Assembly: GCA_002449845.1 (NCBI GenBank)
Contig: DJXW01000039.1
Location: 1 to 13,489, forward strand
Length of the DNA: 13,489 bases
From: Prevotella sp. UBA6994
Lineage (GTDB): Bacteria > Bacteroidota > Bacteroidia > Bacteroidales > Bacteroidaceae
Direction: 5' to 3'
The stretch's first letter is position 1; each line of letters begins with the position of its first letter. Of this stretch, positions 7,047 to 13,395 are shown piece after piece. The notes beneath the pieces are model-generated. The model was not told the DNA's origin, did not search any database, and was given only the letters and a program-made list of their open reading frames with translations. A program made the translations under genes and the position numbers.

Positions 7047-8389
7047 TACTTGAAGAATTTTTCAATTTTCGACATGTTAATCTCGTAGCAGAACACCACT
7101 ACCGAGTCGCCAGCCTTGATTTGCGTTCCACCACTCACCAGATGGCCCTCACCATTGCGAACGAGTCCGCCGATGGTTGTTCCTTTGGGAAGACCCAGTT
7201 CAAACACTTTCTTCTTGGTAACCTTAGAGCCTGGTTGGGCTGTAAACTCTGCCACGTCGGCATTGGCGGACATCAGGAAACGGATGTTGTTGACATCCGC
7301 ATCGAGCATCATTTGGTAAATATAACTGGCTGCCAGGGCTTTCTTGTTGATGATGGTACCTATGTCAAGGCTCTCTGCCATGCTTACATAGTCGAAGTTC
7401 TCTACCATCGCCACCGTTTTCCTGACACCCAGTCGCTTGGCTGTGAGGCAGGCGAGGATATTGGTCTCTGCATTTCCCGTAAGGGCGACAAACGCCTGCG
7501 TGTTTTTGATGCCTTCCTCAAACAATAATCCCATGTCGCGTCCGTCTCCATGAATCACCATGGCAGCATCCGTGTCAATGAGTTCGTTGAGCTTTTCGCA
7601 TCGAGCTTCATCCGCCTCGATGATTTTTACGTTCATGTATTCGGGAATCATCGTCGTGGCTCTCACCGCCGTTGCTCCACCGCCCATGATCATCACGTTT
7701 TTCACGTCAACGTAATGCTCCTTTCCCACGATTCTTCGGATGTAGGGGATATAGTTGCGTGTGGTCATGAAATACGCAATGTCGTTCAGTTCCAATACAT
7801 CATCACCGCGAGGTATAATAGTTTCGGAGCCGCGCTTGACGGCTACGATGTGATAGGGCGATTCTGGTTTACAAAGGTCTTTCAGTGGCTCGTTGAGTAT
7901 TTCACAGGTGTCTCGTAGCTTGATGCCCAACATCACCAAAGCTCCGTCGTGTACGTCCCATCGTTGTCTCACCCACGACATCTTCAATCCATTGACGATG
8001 TCTTTGGCGGCAAGATTTTCGGGGTAGATTATCGAACTCACTCCCAAGTTGCTGAAGATATCCTTCATCTTGGGATTCAGATATTCCGAGTTATCTACTT
8101 TTGCCACTGTTCGCTTGGCACCCAAGGCATGAGCCAACATACACATGTTCAGGTTCAGTTCTTCGTCTAATGTTACGGCAATGAACAAGTCGGCACTGCT
8201 CACGCCTGCATCTCTCATTGTCTGTAGCTTTGAAGTAGAGGCGTGGAGCGTCATCAAGTCGTAATCGCTGCTGAGGTTAGCCAACCTCTCTTCATCATAG
8301 TCGATGAGAATGGTGTCATGGTTGTTGCGCGACAACAATTTGGCAAGATGAGTTCCTATGGCGTAAGCACCCAATATAACGATTTTCAT
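7046..8389 (-). CDS. trkA: Trk potassium uptake regulatory subunit TrkA (two RCK domains)
   Basis: Cytoplasmic nucleotide-binding subunit that gates TrkH. The 447 residues form two RCK_N/RCK_C units: N1 about 1-135 with C1 about 140-220, and N2 about 228-360 with C2 about 370-447. The first Rossmann loop is GAYAIG (7-12), where the family norm is GxGxxG, so the middle glycine is a tyrosine; the acidic residue ending strand 2 (D30 in LIDYD) is kept. The second loop is GGGATA (236-241), with the last glycine replaced by alanine, and acidic E258/D260 follow. Its ATG overlaps the TGA of dxs by four bases (ATGA), and its stop overlaps trkH. The nucleotide preference of each half may therefore differ from E. 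coli TrkA. Family assignment is firm. Confidence 0.95.
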   Translation of the reverse strand: MKIVILGAYAIGTHLAKLLSRNNHDTILIDYDEERLANLSSDYDLMTLHASTSKLQTMRDAGVSSADLFIAVTLDEELNLNMCMLAHALGAKRTVAKVDNSEYLNPKMKDIFSNLGVSSIIYPENLAAKDIVNGLKMSWVRQRWDVHDGALVMLGIKLRDTCEILNEPLKDLCKPESPYHIVAVKRGSETIIPRGDDVLELNDIAYFMTTRNYIPYIRRIVGKEHYVDVKNVMIMGGGATAVRATTMIPEYMNVKIIEADEARCEKLNELIDTDAAMVIHGDGRDMGLLFEEGIKNTQAFVALTGNAETNILACLTAKRLGVRKTVAMVENFDYVSMAESLDIGTIINKKALAASYIYQMMLDADVNNIRFLMSANADVAEFTAQPGSKVTKKKVFELGLPKGTTIGGLVRNGEGHLVSGGTQIKAGDSVVVFCYEINMSKIEKFFK

Positions 8390-10317
8390 TTGATGATAGC
8401 TTTAATGATACTTTCAATGTCAATCCCTACGATGTGTTGCAATTCGTCCACCGTACCATGTTCTACGAATGCGTCGGGCAATCCCAATCGCTCAACGGTG
8501 GGAGAGAATCCGTGATCGTTCATCCATTCCAATACGGCACTGCCCAATCCGCCGTTGCGCACACCGTCCTCAACGGTGATGATGCGCTTGAACTTCTTTC
8601 CCACTTCTTGCAGGATGTCTTCGTCCAAAGGCTTGAGGAATCGCATGTCGTAATGGGCAACGCTGATGGGAAGGTGGTCGGCGTTTTCATTCTTTTCCAC
8701 AATCTCGATGGCTTTGGTCACGTTGTTTCCAAGTGGACCGATGCTTAATATCGCCACGTCAGAGCCATCTTTGAGCTTTCTTCCCGTTCCGATGGGTATT
8801 TCTTCAAACGCACATTCCCAATCTACCAGTTCGCCCCTTCCCCTTGGGTAGCGAATCACAAACGTTCCCTTGTTGGGTAGCTGGGCAGTGTACATCAATT
8901 TCCTCAGTTCGTGCTCGTTCATGGGTGAGGAAATCGTGAGGTTGGGAATAGAGCGCAATGCTGCAAGGTCGAACGCGCCGTGATGGGTAGCCCCGTCTTC
9001 GCCTACCAATCCCGCACGGTCGAAGCACAGCACCACGGGTAGGTTCAGGATGGCAAGGTCGTGTATGATGTTGTCGAATGCGCGTTGCGCAAACGCACTG
9101 TATATATTACAGAAAGGTATCAACCCATCTTTTGCCATTCCGCCTGAGAATGTGACCGCATGACCTTCGGCAATGCCCACGTCGAATGTCCTTTTGGGCA
9201 TTTCCTTCATCATGATGTTCAAGGAGCATCCTGTGGGCATGGCTGGTGTCACTCCTACGATCTTGGGATTCTTGCGTGCCAGTTCCAATAGCGTCTTTCC
9301 GAAAACGTCTTGGTATTTGGGAGGCATGTTCGTACAGTCGGTGATGATACGCTCGCCCGTGTCGGGGTCAAACTTTCCAGGTGCGTGCCAGATGGTGGCA
9401 GCTTTCTCGGCAGGAGTGTAGCCGTGTCCCTTTTGTGTGTGAAGATGTAGAATCTTCGGTCCTTTCATCTTCTTGAGTTGTTGCAGGATGCGCACGATTT
9501 CCTCTACGTTGTGCCCGTCGAACGGTCCGAAGTATCGGATATTCATGCCCTCGAAGATATTCTGCTGATGACTGATGGCAGATTTCAACGCATTGTTCAA
9601 CCTGATCAGTCCTTTTCTTCTGCCTTCGCTCATCATGCCGTGTGCCTTCAGCCATTCGGCAGCCTTGAATCGCAGGTTGTTGTAAGTCTCGTTGGTGTTC
9701 AGGTTTAGCAAGTATTGTTTCATTCCACCTACTGAACGGTCGATAGACATGTTGTTGTCGTTGAGGATAATCAACAGGTCGTTGGGCGAGCTGGAAACAT
9801 TGTTGAGGCCTTCAAAAGCCAAGCCCCCAGACATCGCTCCGTCGCCAATGATGGCTACTACCTTCCTCTTCGTGGGTGAGGGGTCTTTCTCGCTCTTGCC
9901 TTCCATCTGCCTGGCAGCTATCGCCATACCCAACGCAGCCGAGATGCTGTTCGAAGCATGGCCGCAGGTGAATGTGTCGTATTCGCTTTCTATAGGAGAG
10001 GGGAAAGGCATGATGCCATGAAGCTTCCTGTTGGTATAGAAAGTCTCACGTCTGCCAGTCAGTATCTTATGTCCGTATGCCTGATGCCCAACATCCCACA
10101 CCAATCGGTCTTCGGGGGTGTTGAAAACATAATGGAGGGCAACGGTGAGCTCCACCGTTCCTAACGACGATGCTAAATGGCCAGGGTTGACAGACAACTC
10201 ATTGACGATGTCTTCCCTGAGCTCCTTACAAATTTCAGCCAACTGGTCGATTCGGAATTTCCGCAGGTCTTGCGGGTATCTTATCTGACTTAGCAGGTTG
10301 TATTTCTTCTTCTCCAT
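8386..10317 (-). CDS. dxs: 1-deoxy-D-xylulose-5-phosphate synthase
   Basis: Condenses pyruvate and glyceraldehyde-3-phosphate to DXP, the first step of the MEP route to isoprenoids and also a source for thiamine and pyridoxal. It has 643 residues, slightly longer than E. coli Dxs (620). Visible elements: N-terminal NPGHLASSLG with H47; the thiamine-diphosphate motif GDGAMSGG at 158-165, closing with NDNNMSID (186-193); catalytic E384 in GIAEGHA; substrate-site R412 in QRAFDN; and GEDGATHHG (439-447). A transketolase C-terminal domain runs from about 515. It is the first gene of the operon, with a good promoter and a palindrome at the predicted transcription start. Its TGA overlaps the trkA ATG. 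High confidence. Confidence 0.98.
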   Translation of the reverse strand: MEKKKYNLLSQIRYPQDLRKFRIDQLAEICKELREDIVNELSVNPGHLASSLGTVELTVALHYVFNTPEDRLVWDVGHQAYGHKILTGRRETFYTNRKLHGIMPFPSPIESEYDTFTCGHASNSISAALGMAIAARQMEGKSEKDPSPTKRKVVAIIGDGAMSGGLAFEGLNNVSSSPNDLLIILNDNNMSIDRSVGGMKQYLLNLNTNETYNNLRFKAAEWLKAHGMMSEGRRKGLIRLNNALKSAISHQQNIFEGMNIRYFGPFDGHNVEEIVRILQQLKKMKGPKILHLHTQKGHGYTPAEKAATIWHAPGKFDPDTGERIITDCTNMPPKYQDVFGKTLLELARKNPKIVGVTPAMPTGCSLNIMMKEMPKRTFDVGIAEGHAVTFSGGMAKDGLIPFCNIYSAFAQRAFDNIIHDLAILNLPVVLCFDRAGLVGEDGATHHGAFDLAALRSIPNLTISSPMNEHELRKLMYTAQLPNKGTFVIRYPRGRGELVDWECAFEEIPIGTGRKLKDGSDVAILSIGPLGNNVTKAIEIVEKNENADHLPISVAHYDMRFLKPLDEDILQEVGKKFKRIITVEDGVRNGGLGSAVLEWMNDHGFSPTVERLGLPDAFVEHGTVDELQHIVGIDIESIIKAIIK

Positions 10318-10323
10318 GTATAT

Positions 10324-10338
10324 ACATTAGAATAATGT
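10324..10338. promoter_or_regulatory. Palindrome at the dxs transcription start (operator or leader hairpin candidate)
   Basis: ACATTA (10324-10329) and TAATGT (10333-10338) are perfect inverted arms around gaa. The palindrome starts one base downstream of the dxs -7 element and covers the expected transcription start, where a bound repressor would block initiation. It could be chance in AT-rich DNA. Confidence 0.4.
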
Positions 10339-10339
10339 G

Positions 10340-10370
10340 CAAAGATAGTTAAAAAAAAGAACTCAACAAA
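10340..10370 (-). promoter_or_regulatory. Predicted promoter of the dxs-trkA-trkH-manA operon
   Basis: On the minus strand TTTG (10370-10367) is followed after 19 bases by TATCTTTG (10347-10340), an excellent -33/-7 pair. The ATG is 22 bases past the -7 element, so the leader is only about 15-20 bases. Confidence 0.85.
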
Positions 10371-10501
10371 ACGAAACGGTTCATTTTTCATCTTTATGTG
10401 CTATTATTTCGCTTGTCCCGTTAACGTCTCTATACAATATTTTAACCACTTGAAAAAAAGAACGTTGTATTTTTCTAATTTGCTTTAATTCCATGAGGGG
10501 C

Positions 10502-10535
10502 TTTGTCGGCAATTTGGCATTTCTTATTACTTTTG
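10502..10535 (+). promoter_or_regulatory. Predicted promoter of the small exported-protein gene
   Basis: TACTTTTG at 10528-10535 fits TAnnTTTG, with TTTG at 10502-10505 as -33 after a 22-base gap. The ATG follows 23 bases after the -7 element. Confidence 0.6.
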
Positions 10536-10558
10536 TGCACGAATATCGCTAATCATCA

Positions 10559-11056
10559 ATGAACAGGGTCTTTGTCACGGGATGTTTGCTGCTTTTGTGC
10601 TTAGGTGCAAGGGCGCAAAGACGGATATTGTTGCTCGACAGCGACACGCACAAGCCAATCAAGGAAGTGTCTGTTGCCACAGGTAACGAGCCCGTTGCCA
10701 CTTCCAATGCAAAGGGTATCGTCTCATTGTCAATGCCCTTTGATACCATCCGTTTCACCCACGTCAACTATTCATCCGAAAAGTTATACCAGAAAGAGGT
10801 GGGCGATACCGTCTATCTGTTTCCGAAAGAACACATGTTGCCCGAGGTGACCGTGAGAGAGTTGCCACCCAAGGTCAAGGCAAGACTCAAGGGATGGGTA
10901 GCCCAGGCTGCGGCTGAAGGAGCGGCAATGGCTCCGAAAGGCGTTGCCTCGTTCGACCTTGCTTCCATGATGGACAGGCGGAAACGGCGAGACAAGAAAC
11001 ATCTGAAAAAGGCAAAGGAGGTCTTGGAGAAATGGGACAGGAAGAAAACGGAATGA
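10559..11056 (+). CDS. Small exported protein with carboxypeptidase-regulatory/transthyretin-like domain
   Basis: A 165-residue protein with a signal peptide (1-19, cleavage likely at ARA before Q20). Residues 21-100 read as a small beta-sandwich of the CarboxypepD_reg-like/transthyretin-like type: ILLLDSDTHKPIKEVSVA, then SNAKGIVSLSM, FDTIRFTHVNY, and a final LPEVTV like the strand that ends this domain at the N-terminus of SusC-type receptors. Here no receptor follows. The tail (105-165) is first Ala-rich, then strongly basic with a probable Lys/Arg helix (RRKRRDKKHLKKAKEVLEK). It probably acts in the periplasm or at the envelope; the function is unknown. It has its own promoter and is divergent from dxs. 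The first heptad repeat begins four bases after the stop. The domain assignment is by pattern only. Confidence 0.75.
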   Translation: MNRVFVTGCLLLLCLGARAQRRILLLDSDTHKPIKEVSVATGNEPVATSNAKGIVSLSMPFDTIRFTHVNYSSEKLYQKEVGDTVYLFPKEHMLPEVTVRELPPKVKARLKGWVAQAAAEGAAMAPKGVASFDLASMMDRRKRRDKKHLKKAKEVLEKWDRKKTE

Positions 11057-11060
11057 TAGG

Positions 11061-11088
11061 AAGATTGAAGATTGAAAATTGAAGATTA
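11061..11088 (+). repeat. Heptad repeat, four AAGATTG-type units
   Basis: Units are AAGATTG, AAGATTG, AAAATTG and AAGATTA, contiguous and immediately after the preceding gene. Bases 11064-11087 recur exactly, in inverted orientation, at 12525-12548. Confidence 0.85.
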
Positions 11089-11111
11089 GGTAGGGGACGT
11101 AAAGAGCCATG

Positions 11112-11144
11112 AAAAATCCCAAGATGCAAGTAGCACCTTGGGAT
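11112..11144 (-). terminator. Intrinsic terminator of rpsP
   Basis: On the minus strand ATCCCAAG (11144-11137) pairs with CTTGGGAT (11123-11116); one mismatch and an inner TGC/GCA stem enclose a five-base loop. A run of five T on the minus strand (11116-11112) follows. The hairpin starts 27 bases after the rpsP stop. Confidence 0.85.
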
Positions 11145-11170
11145 AAATGATTAAACTATGATCAGCCGAC

Positions 11171-11689
11171 TTATGCTTCTGCTGGAGCCTCTTCTGTGGC
11201 TGCTTCAGCCTCGGCATTAGCCATAGCCTGTGCAGATTTCTTTTCAGCTACCTTCTTGGCAATAGCCTCATTCACCTTCTTTTCAGCCTCTAATTTCTTC
11301 ATAGCGGCATCCTTGCTTGCCTTCTGCTCTTTCTCGCTGATGGCGTTAAGCACTTTGTCCTTGCCGTTTTTCCAAGCCTCAAACTTGTTCAAGGCAACAG
11401 CCTCGTCGAATGCGCCTTTCTTCACACCGCCGCGGAGGTGCTTCATCATGTAAACGCCTTCTCTCTTGAGGATGTTACGAACGGTGTCGGTGGGTTGGGC
11501 ACCAGCCTCTACCCAATAGAGTGAACGGTCGAAGTCCAAGTCGATCGTTGCAGGATTGGTGTTGGGGTTGTAGGTACCAAGTTTCTCAATAAAGCGACCA
11601 TCACGTGGTGCTCTTTCATCTGCGATAACGATACGGTAAACGGCATAGCCTTTACGTCCGCCACGCTGCAATCTGATTTTTGTTGCCAT
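11171..11689 (-). CDS. rpsP: 30S ribosomal protein S16 with long C-terminal extension
   Basis: Small-subunit ribosomal protein needed for assembly of the 16S 5' domain. Residues 1-85 are the conserved S16 core: MATKIRLQRGGRKGYAVYRI, then ADERAPRDGRFIEKLGTYNP, then RSLYWVEAGAQPTDTV. The remaining 87 residues are an extension absent from the 82-residue E. coli protein: a helical Lys/Glu-rich segment (about 105-155) and an Ala/Glu tail ending EEAPAEA. Long S16 tails are a known feature of Bacteroidetes. The gene is monocistronic here, with its own -7 element and terminator, whereas in many bacteria rpsP is followed by rimM and trmD. High confidence. Confidence 0.97.
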   Translation of the reverse strand: MATKIRLQRGGRKGYAVYRIVIADERAPRDGRFIEKLGTYNPNTNPATIDLDFDRSLYWVEAGAQPTDTVRNILKREGVYMMKHLRGGVKKGAFDEAVALNKFEAWKNGKDKVLNAISEKEQKASKDAAMKKLEAEKKVNEAIAKKVAEKKSAQAMANAEAEAATEEAPAEA

Positions 11690-11723
11690 TTCTTAAATAT
11701 TTGTTTGAATTATAAATTGAGTA

Positions 11724-11740
11724 CTATTAACTCGTAATAG
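11724..11740. promoter_or_regulatory. Palindrome in the rpsP leader
   Basis: CTATTA (11724-11729) and TAATAG (11735-11740) flank five bases (actcg). It begins six bases after the -7 element, so it lies at or just after the transcription start and could be an operator or a 5' leader hairpin. The stem is A/T-rich and weak as RNA. Confidence 0.35.
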
Positions 11741-11746
11741 CGGGTG

Positions 11747-11754
11747 CAAAGGTA
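11747..11754 (-). promoter_or_regulatory. Predicted -7 element of rpsP
   Basis: The minus strand reads TACCTTTG, 58 bases before the ATG. No clear -33 TTG is visible at the expected distance. Confidence 0.65.
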
Positions 11755-11846
11755 CGAATAAAGTGTGTAATGAAAAAACGAAGCTGGTTAAATCGCCCTG
11801 CGGTTTATGGATTTTTAACTAATCCGCAAAAAATATAGCGAAAATG

Positions 11847-11878
11847 TTGGTGAGATAAAATAAAAAATAGTATCTTTG
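11847..11878 (+). promoter_or_regulatory. Predicted promoter of tRNA-Ser
   Basis: TTG at 11847-11849 and TATCTTTG at 11871-11878 are 21 bases apart; the mature tRNA begins 12 bases after the -7 element. Confidence 0.8.
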
Positions 11879-11890
11879 CAGGGCAAAAGA

Positions 11891-11979
11891 GGAAAGTTGG
11901 CAGAGTGACCGAATGCGCTGGACTCGAAATCCGGTATACCCATTTACGGGTATCGGGGGTTTGAATCCCTCACTTTCCG
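11891..11979 (+). tRNA. tRNA-Ser, anticodon CGA
   Basis: The acceptor arms GGAAAGT (11891-11897) and ACTTTCC (11972-11978) pair fully, with discriminator G at 11979; CCA is not encoded. The anticodon arm is CTGGA/TCCGG with loop CTCGAAA, placing the anticodon CGA at 11925-11927, which reads UCG. A long variable arm (ATACCC/GGGTAT) follows, as expected for a class II serine tRNA. The T arm GGGGG/CCCTC has one wobble around TTTGAAT. The gene stands alone with its own promoter and terminator. Confidence 0.97.
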
Positions 11980-12001
11980 CAAGACATAGACAAATCCCTT
12001 C

Positions 12002-12029
12002 AGAGCCCTTTTCAAAGGGCTCTTTTTTT
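12002..12029 (+). terminator. Intrinsic terminator of tRNA-Ser
   Basis: AGAGCCCTTT (12002-12011) and AAAGGGCTCT (12014-12023) are a perfect 10-bp stem with a two-base gap, closing to a four-base loop in practice. The T-run covers 12023-12029. Confidence 0.95.
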
Positions 12030-12107
12030 GCCCGTTTGGGACGGATTTATTACATATTTTATGATAGGTCAAGTTTTATTTAGGCAATAATATAGCAGTT
12101 GGCATAA

Positions 12108-12322
12108 GTCCCGAAGGGACAAAAGAACACAGGGAGGGGTGAAGCGGAGCGAAACCCCTTCAATGGTAGCGTTTCAAATCGAACCCCGATAGGGGTGACA
12201 GAACCGATTGCGCAAGGTTGTTCCGTCGTGCCTTCGGCACTCTATATACAAATGCTCATGTTAGCAGGGGTTACGCCCTTCGGGCTTCACCGCCTGCCTG
12301 TTATCTGTCGTGCCTTCGGCAC
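12108..12322. repeat. Cluster of six short GC-rich palindromes (REP-like element)
   Basis: Palindromes in order: GTCCC-gaa-GGGAC (12108-12120); AGGGGT/ACCCCT (12135-12140 with 12154-12159) around gaagcggagcgaa; ACCCC-gata-GGGGT (12183-12196); GTGCC-ttc-GGCAC (12228-12240); GCCC-ttc-GGGC (12275-12285), nested inside GCAGG/CCTGC (12264-12268 with 12293-12297); and a second GTGCC-ttc-GGCAC (12310-12322). The two GTGCC palindromes sit in an exact 17-base direct repeat (12225-12241 and 12307-12323). Base composition is richer in G and C than the flanks. The open frame across it (12195-12386) looks spurious. Similar palindrome strings are, to my memory, dispersed in several Bacteroidetes genomes; I cannot name a published family. 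Confidence 0.75.
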
Positions 12323-12395
12323 TGCCTGTGCCAACAACTATATCATTACCTTTATTTATTACACATTGGTCGATGTTGTTAAATAGCCTTGCTAC

Positions 12396-12426
12396 ACGGA
12401 AAGATGCCTATTGGAATCTTTTCCGT
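12396..12426. repeat. Stem-loop ACGGAAA/TTTCCGT
   Basis: ACGGAAAGAT (12396-12405) pairs with ATCTTTTCCGT (12416-12426), with one bulged T, around a ten-base loop. No T-run follows on either strand, so it is not a clear terminator, although it lies downstream of the minus-strand gene ending at 12530. Confidence 0.45.
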
Positions 12427-12461
12427 ACTGCATGATGATTACTCGGCATCGATTACAAACA

Positions 12462-12551
12462 CAATCTTCAATCTTCAATTATCCATTATGAATTGTGAAT
12501 TGTGAATTATAAATTTCAATCTTCAATCTTCAATTTTCAATCTTCAATTTA
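12462..12551. repeat. Degenerate heptad-repeat array
   Basis: Seven contiguous 7-base units run from 12462: CAATCTT twice, CAATTAT, CCATTAT, GAATTGT twice, GAATTAT. After six bases, five more follow from 12517: CAATCTT twice, CAATTTT, CAATCTT, CAATTTA. The right end overlaps the last codons of the minus-strand gene. Bases 12525-12548 are an exact inverted copy of 11064-11087. Confidence 0.85.
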
Positions 12552-13138
12552 AACCTAGTGCCTTTATTATTCCTATTCATTTCTATATGGTTATTGGTAG
12601 CGGGGGTGAGGGTGACAGTGAGAAAATCGAAGGCTTTCCCTTTTGCTACACTGACATCGAGGGATCGGCATTTGCTGTGTCGGTTAGGTTGGGTGGCTGA
12701 ACCAGCGTCAGTAGGATTGCTTGATGAACCGATGCCGACGCTTTTGATGTAATAGCCTGGTGCTTCTATGCTGACTGTGAAAGTGACGGCTTCTTCAAAG
12801 AGTGAGATGGTGTGTTGGTAAGCGTCGAGTGGGATGTTTTTGTTGGGCGTGATAGTGATGTCGTACCTATCGTCAATGCCGAGCGCAGTACCTTCCAACC
12901 ATGATTGTGTTTCATTCACTGGTATGCTCCCCGTCTTCCTTGGGTCGTCTTCACGAGTGATGGTGATGCGTTGCACTTTATAAGTATAGCCGACGAAGTT
13001 CGTTTCCATTTTGATGAGGAAGTTGAGAGTCTTGTCCGCAGCTCGTGCTGTCTGCGCAGTGGTGACGAGTAGCAGGGTGGAGAAGAGCAGGATGAGTACT
13101 GCCCGTGAGGTACTGAGGAAGTGGATGTTCTTAATCAT
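12530..13138 (-). CDS. Exported protein of unknown function
   Basis: I do not recognise this 202-residue protein. It begins with a signal peptide: a charged start, the hydrophobic stretch AVLILLFSTLLLV (13-25), and a likely cleavage near TARA/A (33-34). The mature part looks beta-rich and domain-like, with alternating strands such as YTYKVQRITITRE (51-63), RYDITITP (91-98), TFTVSIEAPGYYIKSVGIG (119-137) and FLTVTLTPAT (172-181), perhaps an Ig-like or Spy-like envelope fold. There is a single cysteine in the mature part (C157), no lipobox and no T9SS sorting domain. The final residues KLKIEN and the stop codon are encoded by the heptad array, so the original 3' end may have been altered. Only a weak promoter is seen upstream. 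It is probably a real gene because of the coherent signal peptide; its role is unknown. Confidence 0.7.
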   Translation of the reverse strand: MIKNIHFLSTSRAVLILLFSTLLLVTTAQTARAADKTLNFLIKMETNFVGYTYKVQRITITREDDPRKTGSIPVNETQSWLEGTALGIDDRYDITITPNKNIPLDAYQHTISLFEEAVTFTVSIEAPGYYIKSVGIGSSSNPTDAGSATQPNRHSKCRSLDVSVAKGKAFDFLTVTLTPATNNHIEMNRNNKGTRFKLKIEN

Positions 13139-13395
13139 TGTTGTTTTCTAATTTATGTTGTCCCTATTTTGACGTTGTAAAGATATATATTCTTACAATA
13201 ATGAATGAATAATAAAAAGACAGTTACATGAATATTATGTAAGTTTAACACTAAATCGCTTTTTGAAATTTAACTCTTGAATTTTTTTTGTCCTAAAATT
13301 CTGAATTTACCTCCTAAAATATGAGCGTCTTTTCTAATGAGTTGATAGTTCCGCTTTCATAATTCTATTCATCATATAGAATAAAAATGCCGTAG
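13139..13395. other. AT-rich gene-free stretch
   Basis: No coding frame is seen. Small features are two copies of TCCTAAAAT 21 bases apart (13291-13299 and 13312-13320) and an inverted repeat ATTCTAT/ATAGAAT (13362-13368 with 13376-13382). Neither can be assigned a role. Confidence 0.5.
13178..13185 (-). promoter_or_regulatory. Weak -7-like element upstream of the unknown exported protein
   Basis: The minus strand reads TATCTTTA, one base from the TAnnTTTG consensus, 40 bases before the ATG. No -33 element is evident at the right distance. Confidence 0.35.

Noticed and set aside
10432..10470. Inverted repeat ATACAA/TTGTAT between dxs and the divergent gene
   Set aside because: Six-base arms 27 bases apart in AT-rich DNA are expected by chance, and they overlap no promoter element.
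11891..11979. tRNA-Ser as an integration site of a mobile element
   Set aside because: No direct repeat of the tRNA 3' end and no integrase is seen in the window, so an att site cannot be supported.
12195..12386. 63-residue plus-strand frame
   Set aside because: It runs through the palindrome cluster; its residues simply reflect the repeats.
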